Numbered from the stretch's first letter, positions 9,832 to 22,346 are shown. The stretch: DNA of 62,117 nt from Chondrus crispus (GCF_000350225.1 NW_005179333.1:1-62117), one strand, 5' to 3'. A program made the numbers and translations. The notes: a model not told the origin generated them from the sequence alone.

Positions 9832-11532
9832 CTAAAAATTATGCGCCAATGTCGTTGGCGCGTTAGTTAGCCCGAAGGGCATTCTTGAGAAGCGATATAG
9901 TCCTGAGTGACACGAAAATGCGGTCTTGTTGCGGTCACGCTCAGGGATAGGCATCTGCCAATATCCCGAGATCGCGTCCAACGCGGAGAAAACCTTGGTG
10001 TCACCAAGCGAGTCCAGGCACTCATCCATGCGCGGTGAAGGATACGTGTTCTTTACCGTTACCGCGTTTAACCGACGATAGTCTACGCAAAAGCGCATCG
10101 ATCCGTCCGGCTTCGGCACTAATAAAACGGGCGACGCCCATTCTGACTGCGCCGGTTCGACGACTCCTGCTTCTAACATCTTCTGTACTTCTGCGTCCTT
10201 GACCTCCCGAGCCTTTGGACCGGCTCGGTAGGGAGCTTGTGCAATTGGCCTTGTATCCGGGGCCAGTTCAATCCGATGGACCGTGGTGTTGATCTCACCG
10301 AGGGTCCCATCCCACATGCGGGAATATTTTTTCAACATTCGACGGAATCTTTCGCGCAGCCGGTCCGGCACGTGGCTCAGGTCGAGTTCCTCCACGTCTG
10401 GTGGGGGAGGCTCAATCCGCCGCTCCGGCTTCGTAGTTGCCGTCGCGGAGAGCCTTTCCTCCCGTTCTCCTTGCTGTTCCTCGCGGTCTTGATCCGACGG
10501 TTCGCATCTTGTCTCGCCGGTAGGCGTCTTGGTGGAATTAGGAAAATCTTCCTTCTTCTTTTCTTCAATTCCGAGAACTTCACCAATCGTGGTTTTGCTC
10601 TCGAGGACGGCTCTCGGGTGCAGTAATAATTCTGCCACCACTTGGCCTTTTTGCACCCTGACAGGGTACGTCCTAAAATTTGCAACGAGTAAACGAAATG
10701 GCCGGTCGGGCTCAACCTGAACGACACCATTCGTGCACGTCAACCCGTGCCTTTCGTACAACGACGAGTACGGCTGAACCACAAACAAGCCGGCCCTCTT
10801 CGAGGTGCATTCCACGAGGCGTTGCGTCCCTGGCTCGATAGTCGTGGCTCTTGCCACTTTTACCTTAGGGGAAATTCGCTCCATATTTCCATCATTCTCG
10901 TCCTCGCCCGGGACGAGATTCTTCTTCCCTTTTCTCGTCGAGAACCGTCTAACTATCGGAACCTCCGAGAAATCCGCCAACTCAACAGTGTTATTCCTTG
11001 GATAAATGGCTTCCACAAACCGGTCACAGTAGTCCGCGCCTAGAATTAGCGGGACTGCTAGTTTTTCGCATACAATAAACTCGGCTGCGGCCACAAATTT
11101 TCCAAGCCTCACAGGCATTCTAATTGTGACGAGAGTCCGGGGTGGCCTATTGTTCGCGTCGCCAATGTCTTGGGTCGGTCCGTAGGACACCAACATTTCC
11201 ATTCCTGCCGGAAGTTCCGACCTTCGAACCAAATTTGGTCCGGCACCTGTGTCCAACACGGACAACATTCGATTCATCAATCCGATCGTTGGTCCAATAT
11301 CCGCGTAAACTTTGTAGTTTTTTCGCGCAAGAACCAAAATCTTCTCTGGACACTCCCTTTGCTTAACCCTGTACCAGGGTCTCCGAACTTCTTCCAGCGG
11401 ATGATCTCGGGCTCGGCTCAGAATTTTCTTGACTTGAGCTGGCCCTTTGGGCTTATCCACTAATCCAACAACCTCCTCATCGGGGTCTGATTTTTCCCTT
11501 AGAGACGGCGAACGGGGCTGAGCCCCGGGCAC
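9832..11532 (-). pseudogene. pol: Protease and reverse transcriptase N-terminal part, element C
   Basis: A linker comes first, then a retropepsin with active site LDTGAGPNLVRR. The protease region continues through EFIVCEKLAVPLILGADYC. RT fingers and palm follow: ASPVLLVPKPDGSMRFCVDY, DAISGYWQMPIPERDR, and RMPFGLTNAPT. The frame ends abruptly after this motif. Compared with D, roughly 85 bases containing the YLDD catalytic motif are missing and a short filler is present, with GCGCCAA and TTGGCGC inverted around the join. The first codon in frame is GTG where D has ATG at 30605, so translation may depend on gag-pol readthrough or frameshift. Confidence 0.85.
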
Positions 11533-11651
11533 AGTACGTCGACCCCGTGCCTCTCGCGACTCATGCGAGATTCCCCTCTCTAGTTTTCCTGCCGTGGCGG
11601 GATCCTTCTCATATTTGACAGCGCGAGCCTCGCGGCGGGCCCTCCGAAGGG

Positions 11652-13864
11652 TTAGTTCGACCTCGGCGTTGAAGCACTCGTCGTGCTCGCCGTCTGCGAA
11701 TCAAACCAATTCTTGACCTTCAGGTAACTCGTCGATGGTATCCCTAACCTCTCCATCGGAGACAACGACTCATAATTTTCCAAAACTCGGTGCATTTCCC
11801 GGAGGGAAAGAATGCACGTTGGCGCGGCGTGCCCCTTTTCATAGCAATGATAGCACACCAGTCCGTGCGTCTTGACGGGATATTGCAGCCTAGGCCCACC
11901 ACGGGCCGGCGGTCTTCCTTGACGTTGCGGCCTTCCCATCCAGCCTGGCCCTCGAAACGTCGTACCCTTGTCTTCCATGGGAATGCGCGGCGCCGGCGTG
12001 TGGCCGCGCCCCCGAAACATCATCACGGGATCCGTGGGCTCTGAAAACGACTCCGTCGTGTATGCAGGCGTCGGTAAAGTTGACGACCGGCTTGCCCCGT
12101 AGTTCTCGTGTCCGTAGCCCTCCGATGGCTCAATGAACTCGCCTTCGGCTACCAACGCGCCCTCGTAGTGATTTTCGCTACTTCCGTGCGCACCGCGCTC
12201 ATCCGACGCGGAAATTGACTCGGCTAAATGGACGGCGGTATGACTTTTGCGACCGGGATAAGAAGCCCTCGGCTTCTTACCTGCCCTAATCGTCGATGGC
12301 GTCTGGATTGTGACCTTCTTGGTCTTCTTGTCCTTAGCGCGGCTCGCCGAGCCATGCGCCTTCGCGTAATTAACTAGTCTCAAAAACGAACGTCCCGATT
12401 GTCTTGTCGGTAATGAGATACCATCGCCTTGATACTCGAATCGAGTCCTTCGATAAACATCGTCATTTGTTCTTCCATCGAATATACGTTTCCACATCGA
12501 TTGCTCGCGTCCGTCAGACGGATATAAAATTCCATCTCGTCTTCAGACGGTCTTTGCTGAATCTATCGCAATGCGAGTACGGCTTGACGGATCGCCTCGT
12601 CGGTTGCGAAACTCCTCAACAACCACTGTACGGCCTCCGGCCAAACGGATACCTTTCCGTGATGGGACCCAGCCGTCTGAGACACCGAATTGTACTGCCT
12701 CAGGGCGATGCCACTTAGAAATTCGGGCAACAAGCGGATCGCTTGCTCCTCGTTCACTTCTTGAGTATCGAACTCTTGAACTAATTTTGCCAAAAAATCC
12801 AACACAAGGACCCCGTCCTCACCTGTGAATGTGTTGTCCTTCTTCACCTTAGGCGGAATATCTCTCCTGATTTTTCGCACGGCGGTCCGCCGGGAACTTG
12901 ACAAATAAGTCTGGGGGTTCCCCAAGCGGTACGTTCGGTACGAGAGTAATTTCTTGAAGAGGTAGTTGGTCGGATTCAGCTCCTCCAACTCCTCCCATCG
13001 CGGCCCGCGTCGCGTTGCGACATCTTCGGGCTCCGCGTCCTTGTCTCTCCGCGAGGCGGACGAAGTGACTCCGCCCCGTCTGGAGGTAATTTTCTTGCCC
13101 TGCGAAATTCCTTTTCCTTCCTCTGAACGATGTTCGGAATCGCTGGCATGGTTCGACGAACCGTCGTCACCATCTTGGGAAAGCCCATTCGACTCGGCCG
13201 TTGAGTCTTGGCCCTCCGGCTCGTCACTACAGTGACTCTCGCTCCGGCGTCGCAGATTCTTCTTCGAAGTCTTCGACTTGGAACTCTGCTGTACAGCGGC
13301 CTTGTCCTTCTTCGATCGACGGTCGCCTTCTCGACCCGTTGGGAGCGGCTCTTGCCCGGCGACCTGCTCATGGTCCTTGAGACGATGAGCGGCGCGGTCG
13401 AACCTGTCGTCGATACTGCTTCTAAATTTACCGAAGGACTCCAAAGCTTGAATCGCGTCGCGCCTTGCGTCCTTGACTGGACTTTTCAACGAAACTAGGA
13501 CCTTCGGCTCCAGACCGTCGGTTGCCTCACCTCGCTTCTTCCCGAAGAGATCTACTCGAGCCGATAGTTCTCCTAAAACGGCGTGGAACTCGGATGCTTG
13601 CAACTCCAGTTGCTTCCGGACGAGGGCTAATTCAGCCTCGAGATTTTTCGTCATCTCTTGGCGAATTTCCTCGCCCATCTTCTCGAACCTGTAGGATAGG
13701 TTCTCCTTGTCGGTTTCGATCCCCATCGGGGATTCTTGACCTTCGGGATCCGTGGCCGTATTGGCCTGGCTTCGGGTGCGAGGACCTCGCGGGATCCTCG
13801 ACGCCCTTGCCGATCCGCTCCTACTCGCCCCGGGACCGACGTCCCCGGGGGCGCTTGTCGACAT
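11652..13864 (-). pseudogene. gag: gag of element C
   Basis: ATG at 13864-13862 (MSTSAPGDVG, shared with C2). The order is an Arg/Ser-rich start, a coiled coil (LALVRKQLELQASEFHAVL), a Lys/Ser-rich charged linker, then the capsid core (KKLLSYRTYRL, VLDFLAKLVQEFDTQEVNEE). The C-terminal part has a zinc knuckle CYHCYEKGHAAPTC with CX2CX4HX4C spacing, which binds RNA. Breaks: an in-frame TAG near 12562 where C2 and D keep the frame open, and two compensating frameshifts (about 12490 and 12395) that scramble about 35 residues. Gag would form the particle shell. Confidence 0.85.
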
Positions 13865-13945
13865 CGCTCGTACAACCGAACCTACACAAAAAAAGTACAA
13901 ACAAAAAAATAAAAAAGAGACTCCGTTACCCAGACCATGGTCGGG

Positions 13946-13992
13946 NNNNNNNNNNNNNNNNNNNNNNNNNNNNNNNNNNNNNNNNNNNNNNN
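13946..13992. other. Assembly gap (47 N)
   Basis: Run of 47 N bases in the leader between gag and the primer site of element C. The matching leader of C2 is ungapped (about 16730-16870), so little is probably missing. No feature can be called across it. Confidence 0.98.
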
Positions 13993-14060
13993 ATAGAACT
14001 CCAGATCAGGACTTTCGTAGGCAAAATTCTTGATCAGGCCTCCTGCACAGTAGACGAATT

Positions 14061-14076
14061 CTAGGTTCGGAGACCA
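14061..14076 (-). other. Primer-binding site of element C
   Basis: On the minus strand the LTR end ACA is followed by AAAG and TGGTCTCCGAACCTAG. Relative to C2 (TGGTCTCCCGACCTAGA) it carries a small change in the middle, so tRNA pairing would be weaker in this copy. Confidence 0.65.
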
Positions 14077-14080
14077 CTTT

Positions 14081-15125
14081 TGTAGTGCAATGTGCCTGGC
14101 AGGCCGCGAACGCAGTCCGACGGTCAAACAAAAAGAAGAAAAACAACGACAGCAACAACCACTGCCGTTGGCACGCGCTACGGATCGTTCGAGACTCCCT
14201 TACCCCTTGTGTGGGCTTGCCGCCCACGGTAGCTCAACTCCGACGGGGGGGTTAAGGAAAGATGCCCAGCCCGGGAGGATAATGGTGGTAGAGATTTGTA
14301 AAGACTTGAGCGCTCGACGAGTGCGGGTTGGGCTTGTCTACGAGGATGTAACCGCGGTTCACTGAGTTATAAGGCCAATGCTCGACGAGCGTCTTCAGCA
14401 CCTTTTGTATAATTCAAGGTCTACAACGGGGGCTTATTCAGCACTACCCGACGGGATCGTAACCGTGTAGCAGCGCTACTGCCGACGTGTTGCCCGATGG
14501 TTAAAGACACCCTCACCAGCGCGATCGCAATCGCGTTAGGTGGTACCAACTCTGTCTTGTACAGTAAGACCTTCGACGGAGGTGTCGTTACAACAGCCTT
14601 CTGACGGAACTTGAAACAGTAGCAGCGCTACACAACTTGTTGCCCGATGGCTAAAACACCTACACCGGATCGGTCGCAACCAACTCCAGTGGACCCAACA
14701 CAATTAAGAGAAAAATAGAGGTAGAGATAGAAAAGAATAGGGAAATAAAAGAAAAAGAAAAGGGGAACCCCCGGGCGCAAAGCAAGCCGTAGGCTTAGGT
14801 AAAAGGGAGCGTCTTGGTAGAGACGGACTTCGACCAAGGCGACATTCAATTCTGGCAACTCGGGTCACCTTTACTGACGTGGTGGTCAGAGGGCTAAGGT
14901 ATATATCGCCCCGCCGGAGTCACTACAGTAGCTCGCGGCGCTGGATCCTAGATCTAATCTAGTGTCAACAAAATTAATGCCAACTAATTAACTAAATAAA
15001 ATAAAATAATTAAAAATTAAAACTGTGCAATTATTCACACGTGTGTCCCCCAACCCGGACTACTTTTCATATCCAAATATTTTCCTTTCTTTTCACCCCC
15101 CTTTTCAGGTGCGTATTGCACTACA
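14081..15125 (-). repeat. 5' LTR of element C (family C/D)
   Basis: A 1045-bp LTR in minus orientation. Its two ends form an inverted repeat: TGTAGTGCAA at 14081 and TTGCACTACA at 15125. It aligns with 16877-18008, 25108-26230 and 27015-28138. Inside are imperfect tandem units containing GTAGCAGCGCTAC and TTGCCCGATGG. The high end abuts gag codons of C2. Confidence 0.85.
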
Positions 15126-16730
15126 CCCGCCCTGAACGTCGACGGCGTCTGAATGGTGACCTTCTTGGTCTTCTTGTCCTTGGCGCGGCTCGCCGAGCCA
15201 TGCGCCTTTGCGTAATTTACCAATCTCAAAAATGAGACATCTCGGTTATCTTGTCGATACTGCGAGACCATGGGCTTGATACTGGCATCTAGCCCCTCGA
15301 TGAACATGGTCATCTGCTCCTCCATAGAATAAGCATTCCCACAGCGATTACTCGCGTCTGTTAGGCGTATGTAAAATTCCATCTCGTCTTCAGACGATCT
15401 CTGCTGAACTTCTCGCAATGCGAGCACGGCTTAAAGGATCGCTTCGTCCGTGACGAAACTTCTCAATAGCCACTGTACGACCTCTGGCCAAACGGATACC
15501 TTTCCGTGATGGGCCGCGGCCGTCTGAGACACCGAAGTGTACTGTCTCAAGGTGCTGCCGCTTAGAAATTCGGGCAACAAGCGGATCGCTTGCCCCTCGT
15601 TCATTTCTTGAGTATCGAACTCTTGAACTAATTTTGCCAAAAAATCCAACACAAGGACCCCGTCCTCACCTGTGAACGTGTTGTCCTTCTTCACCTTAGG
15701 TGGAATATCTCTCCTGATTTTTCGCACGGCGGTCCGCCGGGAACTTGACAAGTATGTCTGCGGGTTCCGTAAGCGGTACGTTCGGTACGAGAGTAATTTC
15801 TTGAAGAGGTAGTTGGTCGGATTCAGCTCCTCCAACTCCTCCCATCGCCGCCCGCGCCGCGTTGCGACATCTTCGGGTTCCGCGTCCTTGTCTCTCCGCG
15901 AGGCGGACGAAGTGACTCCGCCTCGTCTGGAGGAAATTTCTTGCTTGACGAAATTCCGTTTCCTTCTTCTGAACGATGTTCGGAATCGCCCGAATAGTTC
16001 GACGAGCCGCCGCCACCATCTTCAGAGGGACCATGCGACTCCGACTGTGAGTCGCGGTCCTCCGGATCGTCACTACAGTGACCCTCGCTTGTACGTCGCT
16101 TGTCCTTCTTGGAGGACTTGGACTTGGAGCTCCGCTGTCGAGCGGGCTTGTCCTTCTTCGACCGACGGTCGCCCTCTCTACCCGGAGGGAGCGGCTCGTC
16201 GTCCGATCCCTGCGGGGCTTGATCCGCAGCCTGCTCAAGATCCTTGAGACGTTGCGCGGCGCGATCGAATCGGTCATCGATGCTTGTTCTAAATTTTCTT
16301 AAGGACTCCAAAGCTTGATTCGCGTCGCGCGTCGCGTCCTTAACTGAGAGTTTCAACGAAGCTAGGACCTCCGGCTCCGCGTCGTCGGTTACCTCCCCTC
16401 GTTCCTTCTCGACGAGATCCACGCGAGCTGTTAGCTCTCCCAACACGATGTGGAACTCGGATGCTTGCAACTCCAGTTGCTTTCGCACTAGGGCCCGTTC
16501 ATCCTCGAAAATTTTCTTATTCTCTCGGCGAATTTCGCTGCCCATCTTCTCGAACTTCTCGTCGACGTCAGTCTTGTCGGCGTCAATCCCGGTAGGGGAT
16601 TCTTGATCTCCGGGATCCGTGGCCGTATTGGCCTGGCTCCGGGTGCGAGGACCCCTCGGGATCCTCGACGCCCGGGCCCATCCGCTTCTACTCGCCCGGG
16701 ACCGACGTCCCCGGGTGCGCTTGTCGACAT
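15126..16730 (-). pseudogene. gag: gag fragment of element C2
   Basis: ATG at 16730-16728 (MSTSAPGDVGPG). A one-base deletion in a G run directly after this start shifts the frame compared with C. The coiled coil (RALVRKQLELQASEFHIVL), the Lys/Ser-rich linker and the capsid core (FKKLLSYRTYRL, MEFYIRLTDASNRCG) follow, with a second frameshift near 15940. A TAA near 15431 stands where C and D have a codon in an IRQAV-like stretch. Coding stops at 15126, after QTPSTFRAG, where the LTR of C begins. Confidence 0.8.
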
Positions 16731-16855
16731 CGTTCGGCGTAGCGAACGAACCTAAAAAAAGATACGAACAAAAAATAAAAATAAACTCCGTACCCAGACC
16801 AACTTCCTTGTCGTAGACAAAATTCTTGATCAGGTCTCCTGTACACAAAAAAGAT

Positions 16856-16872
16856 TCTAGGTCGGGAGACCA
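16856..16872 (-). other. Primer-binding site of element C2
   Basis: TGGTCTCCCGACCTAGA on the minus strand, four bases after the LTR end. This is the cleanest example of the primer site shared by families B, C/D and (over 13-14 bases) G. Confidence 0.75.
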
Positions 16873-16876
16873 CTTT

Positions 16877-18008
16877 TGTAGTGCAATGTGCCTGGCAGGC
16901 CGCGGACACAGTCCGACGGTTAAACAAAAACCACTGCCGATGGCACGCGCTACGGAGCGATCGAGGTTCCCTTTCCCCTTGTGTGGGCTTGCGGCCCACG
17001 GTAGCTCAACTCCGACGGGGGGGTTAAGGAAAGATGCCCGGCCCGGGAGGATAAAGGTGGTAGAGACTTGTGAAGACTTGAGCGCTCGGCGAGTGCGGGT
17101 TGGGCTTGTGTACGAGAATGTAACCGCGGTTCGCTGAGTTCTAAGGCCAATGCTCGACGAGCGTCTTCAGCACCTTGGGTATAATTCAAGGTCTTCGACG
17201 GGGGCTTATTCAGCACTACCGGAAGGGATCGTAACCGTGTAGCACCGCTACTACCGACGTGTTGCCCGATGGTTAAAAACACCCTCACCAGCGCGATCGC
17301 GATCGCGGTAGGTGGTACCAACTCTGTCTTGTATGATAAGACCTTCGAAGGAGGCGTCGTTGCAACAGCCTTCCTACGGAACTTGAAACAGTAGCAGCGC
17401 TACACAACTTGTTGCCCGATGGCTAAAACACCTATACCGGATCGGTCGCAACCAACTCCAATGGAACCAACAGAATTAAGGGAAAAATAGATGTAGAGAT
17501 AGAAAGGGATAGGAATTAGAGATAGAAAAGGTAAAAGGATAAGGAAAAGGAATGGGACCCCGAGCAATAGAGGATGTCGTTAGCAGCGTGGAAGGGAAGT
17601 GCGTCGCGTGAACGGAAGCGGTCTTCGACGAAGGCGAGATCAAACTCCGGCAACTCGGGTTACCTTTACTGACTTGGTGGTCAGAGGGCTAAGGTATATA
17701 TCGCCCCGCTGGAGCTACTACAGTAGCTCTCAGCGCTAGATCCTAGATCTAATCTAATGTTAAATAACTAATATGCAAATTAATAATTAATAATTAAAAT
17801 AATAAAGTGAAATAATTTTCACTTGTCACCCCCCCCCTCTTTGTTATGCCCCTCAATTCCTTTTCTTTCCACCCCCTCACGGTGCAGCCGATTATTACAC
17901 TACAACATCGTTGCACACGTGTGTCCTCCAGCCCGGACCACAGTATCCAATTTTTTCCTTTTCTCACTTCCTTTCACCCCCCCCACCCGAGACGGGTATT
18001 GCACTACA
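16877..18008 (-). repeat. 5' LTR of element C2 (family C/D)
   Basis: A 1132-bp LTR in minus orientation, ends TGTAGTGCAA and TTGCACTACA. It has the same internal layout as the C LTR, including a purine-rich stretch on the plus strand near 17480-17560 and an AT-rich segment near 17760-17820 close to its start. Confidence 0.85.
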
Positions 18009-18014
18009 GACCAC

Positions 18015-18615
18015 TGTAGTATAATCACCCCCAACGACGGGGGGAGGGTGAGTACTGACAGTTTGGAAAGACCCCGATCGGCGGGAAGATAGAAGCGCGG
18101 CCCTCCCACGGTACCGAGCATGGGCTCGAGGTAGCGGTGGTAGAGCGGGATCGGGGAGGACGCGCGCACGCGCGAGCGGTTCTACGCCTCGACGCCCCGG
18201 AGCGGTACAGGGTGACGATCCAGTACGGACGGGCGCAGGCGGAGCCGGCTCATACGCGTGCTGCGCGCGTCCTCAACCCGCGAGCGGTGCTACTCCTAGG
18301 TAACTAACGGAAGTACCTGAGAGTAGGCGGGCGGACCAAGGAGGAGGATCCTAGACAAGTCCAGGCTTGTCGCCCTCCACCGCCGGCGGTCCGCTCATAT
18401 TTAATAAAATGAGTAATCTGTCGTAACATTACAGTAGGCCTGCACTGTGGCGCTGTCAGCCGTCGTGGCTGAAAGCACACGTGTCGTACACGTGGGTGCG
18501 CGCGTCTGCGTACACGTGCGAGACACGTGTGCGCCCAAGATGAAGTACTGTAGGGCTCGGGCTCTGCAGTTACAAATCTAATCTAAATCTAATTCTGGGA
18601 GGGGGGTATGATACA
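18015..18615 (-). repeat. Family G LTR (third copy, G3), 5' LTR remnant
   Basis: A 601-bp copy of the family G LTR in minus orientation (TGTAGTATAA at the low end, TATGATACA at the high end), collinear with 2867-3532. The six bases before it, GACCAC, equal the start of the family G primer site next to the LTR at 2861-2866. This copy was therefore a 5' LTR rather than a solo LTR, and C2 inserted inside its primer site. The palindrome begins five bases beyond its outer end. Confidence 0.7.
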
Positions 18616-18619
18616 GATG

Positions 18620-21600
18620 TTGTTTCCGGAAAGGTGTATGACCACCGAAATCAATCAGCGCAAACCAAACCGGTACTCAGTCTTTCCGTGCACATAAACG
18701 GGGCCCCTCTTCGAGTATGTGCAGCTTTTGAACATTACATCAATACCTGTGTCGCGGCTTCGCACAAATTGCAGCACCATTTTTACCTCGAAATGGCTTA
18801 CTATGTGCCATTGGTTTTCTACGGGCCCAATCGATCGGTGGGTCGGAAACGTACATACCTCGAAGTGATACCGGGTACCATCGCTCTAAAATTGTGTGCA
18901 GCTGGCCAGATGGTCAAATTTCTGCGCCCAAACTTGCAACCGCAGTAATGTTTCCGAGGTTTCCTTTGCGCCTTTGCATTCATTTCACATATTTGTAATG
19001 GATTCAAGTTCGTATGTTTGGCTTGAGGATGCAGAACTATTCGATGAAAACATCAAGCGGAATATTCGTCGATATGGAATACTTAAGTGATAAATAACTC
19101 TAATATTGTGGAAAGCACGTTCTGAATTTGCAACAAATTTCGGGGCTTCAATCTATCTGAAGGTCTTCCATGCCGATTCAGGGCGATTGGAAGGCAGTAT
19201 TCCAGTGTTTGCTTCCCTCATTTCTAGGAGAGAACCTATCTCGGACAGATGAGAATCTCAGAGGCAATATTCTCTGTCCAATCGGAAGCGATATTTGAGG
19301 TGACAAACTGCTGCCAAAAGGAGTCCGCTGCTGCTATTCACTGTTCTATATGACCACCGTAACGAAATTCTCTCCTTCTATCCCGTAAGGCTGGCACTAG
19401 TCATGTGAGGAGACATTTCTACGCCTTTTTCTTCACCAGTTTTGCTAATGTTTAATTGAGGACCCGGACAACCGGACGGGTAGGCAGTGAAAGTAGCAGA
19501 ACTGAAAGTGGTGAGAAAACAAAGCAAATGGTTAACTTGTCACATGTATTGTGAATATGAAGTCCAAACGATATTTGAAAAATATTACATGTGCTCGAAA
19601 AATCACACGCCCAGCCCTCCGATATGCTTTCCACAAATGTCATGATTGCAGAAAGTTACCTGAATGTTTTCGGACAGTAAGGGCGACTGTAAAGACTTTC
19701 TTTAACTTGCCACACACCAAATGAGGAATGACCGATATATTCCAATCGAGAATATTCAAAAAATGCCGGTAACACCACACGACGGCAAGGTCCAGACTAG
19801 CACATGAGACGTGGAATGTTGCACAGCTTTTCATTTCCTGAAGAAGTTCTGCTTCTAACAAGCGCACAGCCTATCATTTTTCATTAAAAGCGTGGAATAC
19901 TGTTATGTAACATCAGCACTGGCTGCTTAAAAGACATCTGTGGCTCCTTGATACCCAATATTTTACATGCCGCTTATATGAGATCTGATTAATATTGAAG
20001 CGGGCTTTAAGGGTTGGTGAAAGATATTGACATGCTACTTCAACAAGCCTTAAGGCATAGGCGTAGTCATTTCACAAGACTTTGGCTTGGAAAATGATAT
20101 TAACACACTACTTCGACATCCTTAAAATATCGTGAACTATTCTTGCGACTTTTCGGGGAATGCACGCATGATCATGGAGCGAAGTCATCCATTTGCTATG
20201 TCAGGACCCAACAAGGTGACTCTATTCAACGTCCATGTGCTCCATACAACAGAAAGTCCCAAAGAGCTTGTTCGGGAAATAGTACTTTCGATATTTTGTT
20301 TAATGTGGATTCTGGTCTTCTTGTATTCCCGGTTGTTTTCACATTAGGTGATATTTTCAGGTGCAACACAGCACTGCCAATGATGACCATAGCTGCGGCT
20401 CTCTGCCATCCTGAACGTGCAGTATTGAGGAAGATCAGTTTAACGTCGAGGTTGTTTGGGACAAATTCGTCCGCTTTAGGTACTTATAGTTGCATCACTG
20501 AATGCATACTCACACTCCAATGTTCAATTGATCTTCCTCAATACTGCACGTTCAGGATGGCAGAGAGCCGCAGCTATGGTCATCATTGGCAGTGCTGTGT
20601 TGCACCTGAAAATATCACCTAATGTGAAAACAACCGGGAATACAAGAAGACCAGAATCCACATTAAACAAAATATCGAAAGTACTATTTCCCGAACAAGC
20701 TCTTTGGGACTTTCTGTTGTATGGAGCACATGGACGTTGAATAGAGTCACCTTGTTGGGTCCTGACATAGCAAATGGATGACTTCGCTCCATGATCATGC
20801 GTGCATTCCCCGAAAAGTCGCAAGAATAGTTCACGATATTTTAAGGATGTCGAAGTAGTGTGTTAATATCATTTTCCAAGCCAAAGTCTTGTGAAATGAC
20901 TACGCCTATGCCTTAAGGCTTGTTGAAGTAGCATGTCAATATCTTTCACCAACCCTTAAAGCCCGCTTCAATATTAATCAGATCTCATATAAGCGGCATG
21001 TAAAATATTGGGTATCAAGGAGCCACAGATGTCTTTTAAGCAGCCAGTGCTGATGTTACATAACAGTATTCCACGCTTTTAATGAAAAATGATAGGCTGT
21101 GCGCTTGTTAGAAGCAGAACTTCTTCAGGAAATGAAAAGCTGTGCAACATTCCACGTCTCATGTGCTAGTCTGGACCTTGCCGTCGTGTGGTGTTACCGG
21201 CATTTTTTGAATATTCTCGATTGGAATATATCGGTCATTCCTCATTTGGTGTGTGGCAAGTTAAAGAAAGTCTTTACAGTCGCCCTTACTGTCCGAAAAC
21301 ATTCAGGTAACTTTCTGCAATCATGACATTTGTGGAAAGCATATCGGAGGGCTGGGCGTGTGATTTTTCGAGCACATGTAATATTTTTCAAATATCGTTT
21401 GGACTTCATATTCACAATACATGTGACAAGTTAACCATTTGCTTTGTTTTCTCACCACTTTCAGTTCTGCTACTTTCACTGCCTACCCGTCCGGTTGTCC
21501 GGGTCCTCAATTAAACATTAGCAAAACTGGTGAAGAAAAAGGCGTAGAAATGTCTCCTCACATGACTAGTGCCAGCCTTACGGGATAGAAGGAGAGAATT

Positions 21601-22346
21601 TCGTTACGGTGGTCATATAGAACAGTGAATAGCAGCAGCGGACTCCTTTTGGCAGCAGTTTGTCACCTCAAATATCGCTTCCGATTGGACAGAGAATATT
21701 GCCTCTGAGATTCTCATCTGTCCGAGATAGGTTCTCTCCTAGAAATGAGGGAAGCAAACACTGGAATACTGCCTTCCAATCGCCCTGAATCGGCATGGAA
21801 GACCTTCAGATAGATTGAAGCCCCGAAATTTGTTGCAAATTCAGAACGTGCTTTCCACAATATTAGAGTTATTTATCACTTAAGTATTCCATATCGACGA
21901 ATATTCCGCTTGATGTTTTCATCGAATAGTTCTGCATCCTCAAGCCAAACATACGAACTTGAATCCATTACAAATATGTGAAATGAATGCAAAGGCGCAA
22001 AGGAAACCTCGGAAACATTACTGCGGTTGCAAGTTTGGGCGCAGAAATTTGACCATCTGGCCAGCTGCACACAATTTTAGAGCGATGGTACCCGGTATCA
22101 CTTCGAGGTATGTACGTTTCCGGCCCACCGATCGATTGGGCCCGTAGAAAACCAATGGCACATAGTAAGCCATTTCGAGGTAAAAATGGTGCTGCAATTT
22201 GTGCGAAGCCGCGACACAGGTATTGATGTAATGTTCAAAAGCTGCACATACTCGAAGAGGGGCCCCGTTTATGTGCACGGAAAGACTGAGTACCGGTTTG
22301 GTTGGCGCTGATTGATTTCGGTGGTCATACACATTTCCGGAAACAA
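18620..22346. repeat. 3.7-kb near-perfect palindrome (arms 1818 bp, loop 91 bp)
   Basis: Arms 18620-20437 and 20529-22346 are inverted copies about a centre at 20483; positions in the two arms sum to 40966. The loop is 20438-20528. I see mismatches at 18633, 18662 and 18843 in the outer 225 bp, and the small ORFs deeper in both arms translate identically. The region is AT-richer than its neighbours. Short ORFs of up to 159 codons show no recognisable protein, and the longest spans the loop. The left arm ends where the family G LTR begins, while similar AT-rich sequence continues past the right arm, so the palindrome may once have been longer on the left. It could be a fold-back element, an inverted duplication or an assembly artefact. 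Confidence 0.85.

Larger units (their letters stand above)
3533..15125 (-). mobile_element. Element C: near full-length Ty3/Gypsy chromodomain retrotransposon, 3' end truncated
   Basis: Minus-strand element read from 15125 down: 5' LTR, primer site, gag, protease-RT-RNase H-integrase-chromodomain, then about 3.66 kb of 3' region cut off at 3533 by element G2. It sits inside the gag of the related element C2, whose frame stops at 15126 where the LTR of C begins. No 3' LTR is visible. It is the same family as D on the opposite strand, and most coding segments can be compared line by line with D. Defects are a stop and paired frameshifts in gag, loss of the RT catalytic motif, and in-frame TGA codons at the RNase H start and in the integrase. 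Confidence 0.8.
15126..18008 (-). mobile_element. Element C2: 5' portion of a second family C/D retrotransposon
   Basis: Minus-strand LTR, primer site and gag, closely related to element C. Element C interrupts its gag at 15126. The remaining gag-pol of C2 is not found on the far side of C inside the window. Its outer LTR end at 18008 abuts GACCAC and then a family G LTR, so C2 appears to have inserted in the primer site of a family G element. Confidence 0.75.

Noticed and set aside
20143..20622. 159-codon ORF across the palindrome loop
   Set aside because: It runs from one arm through the loop into the other, so its end is the reverse complement of its own region. No recognisable protein.
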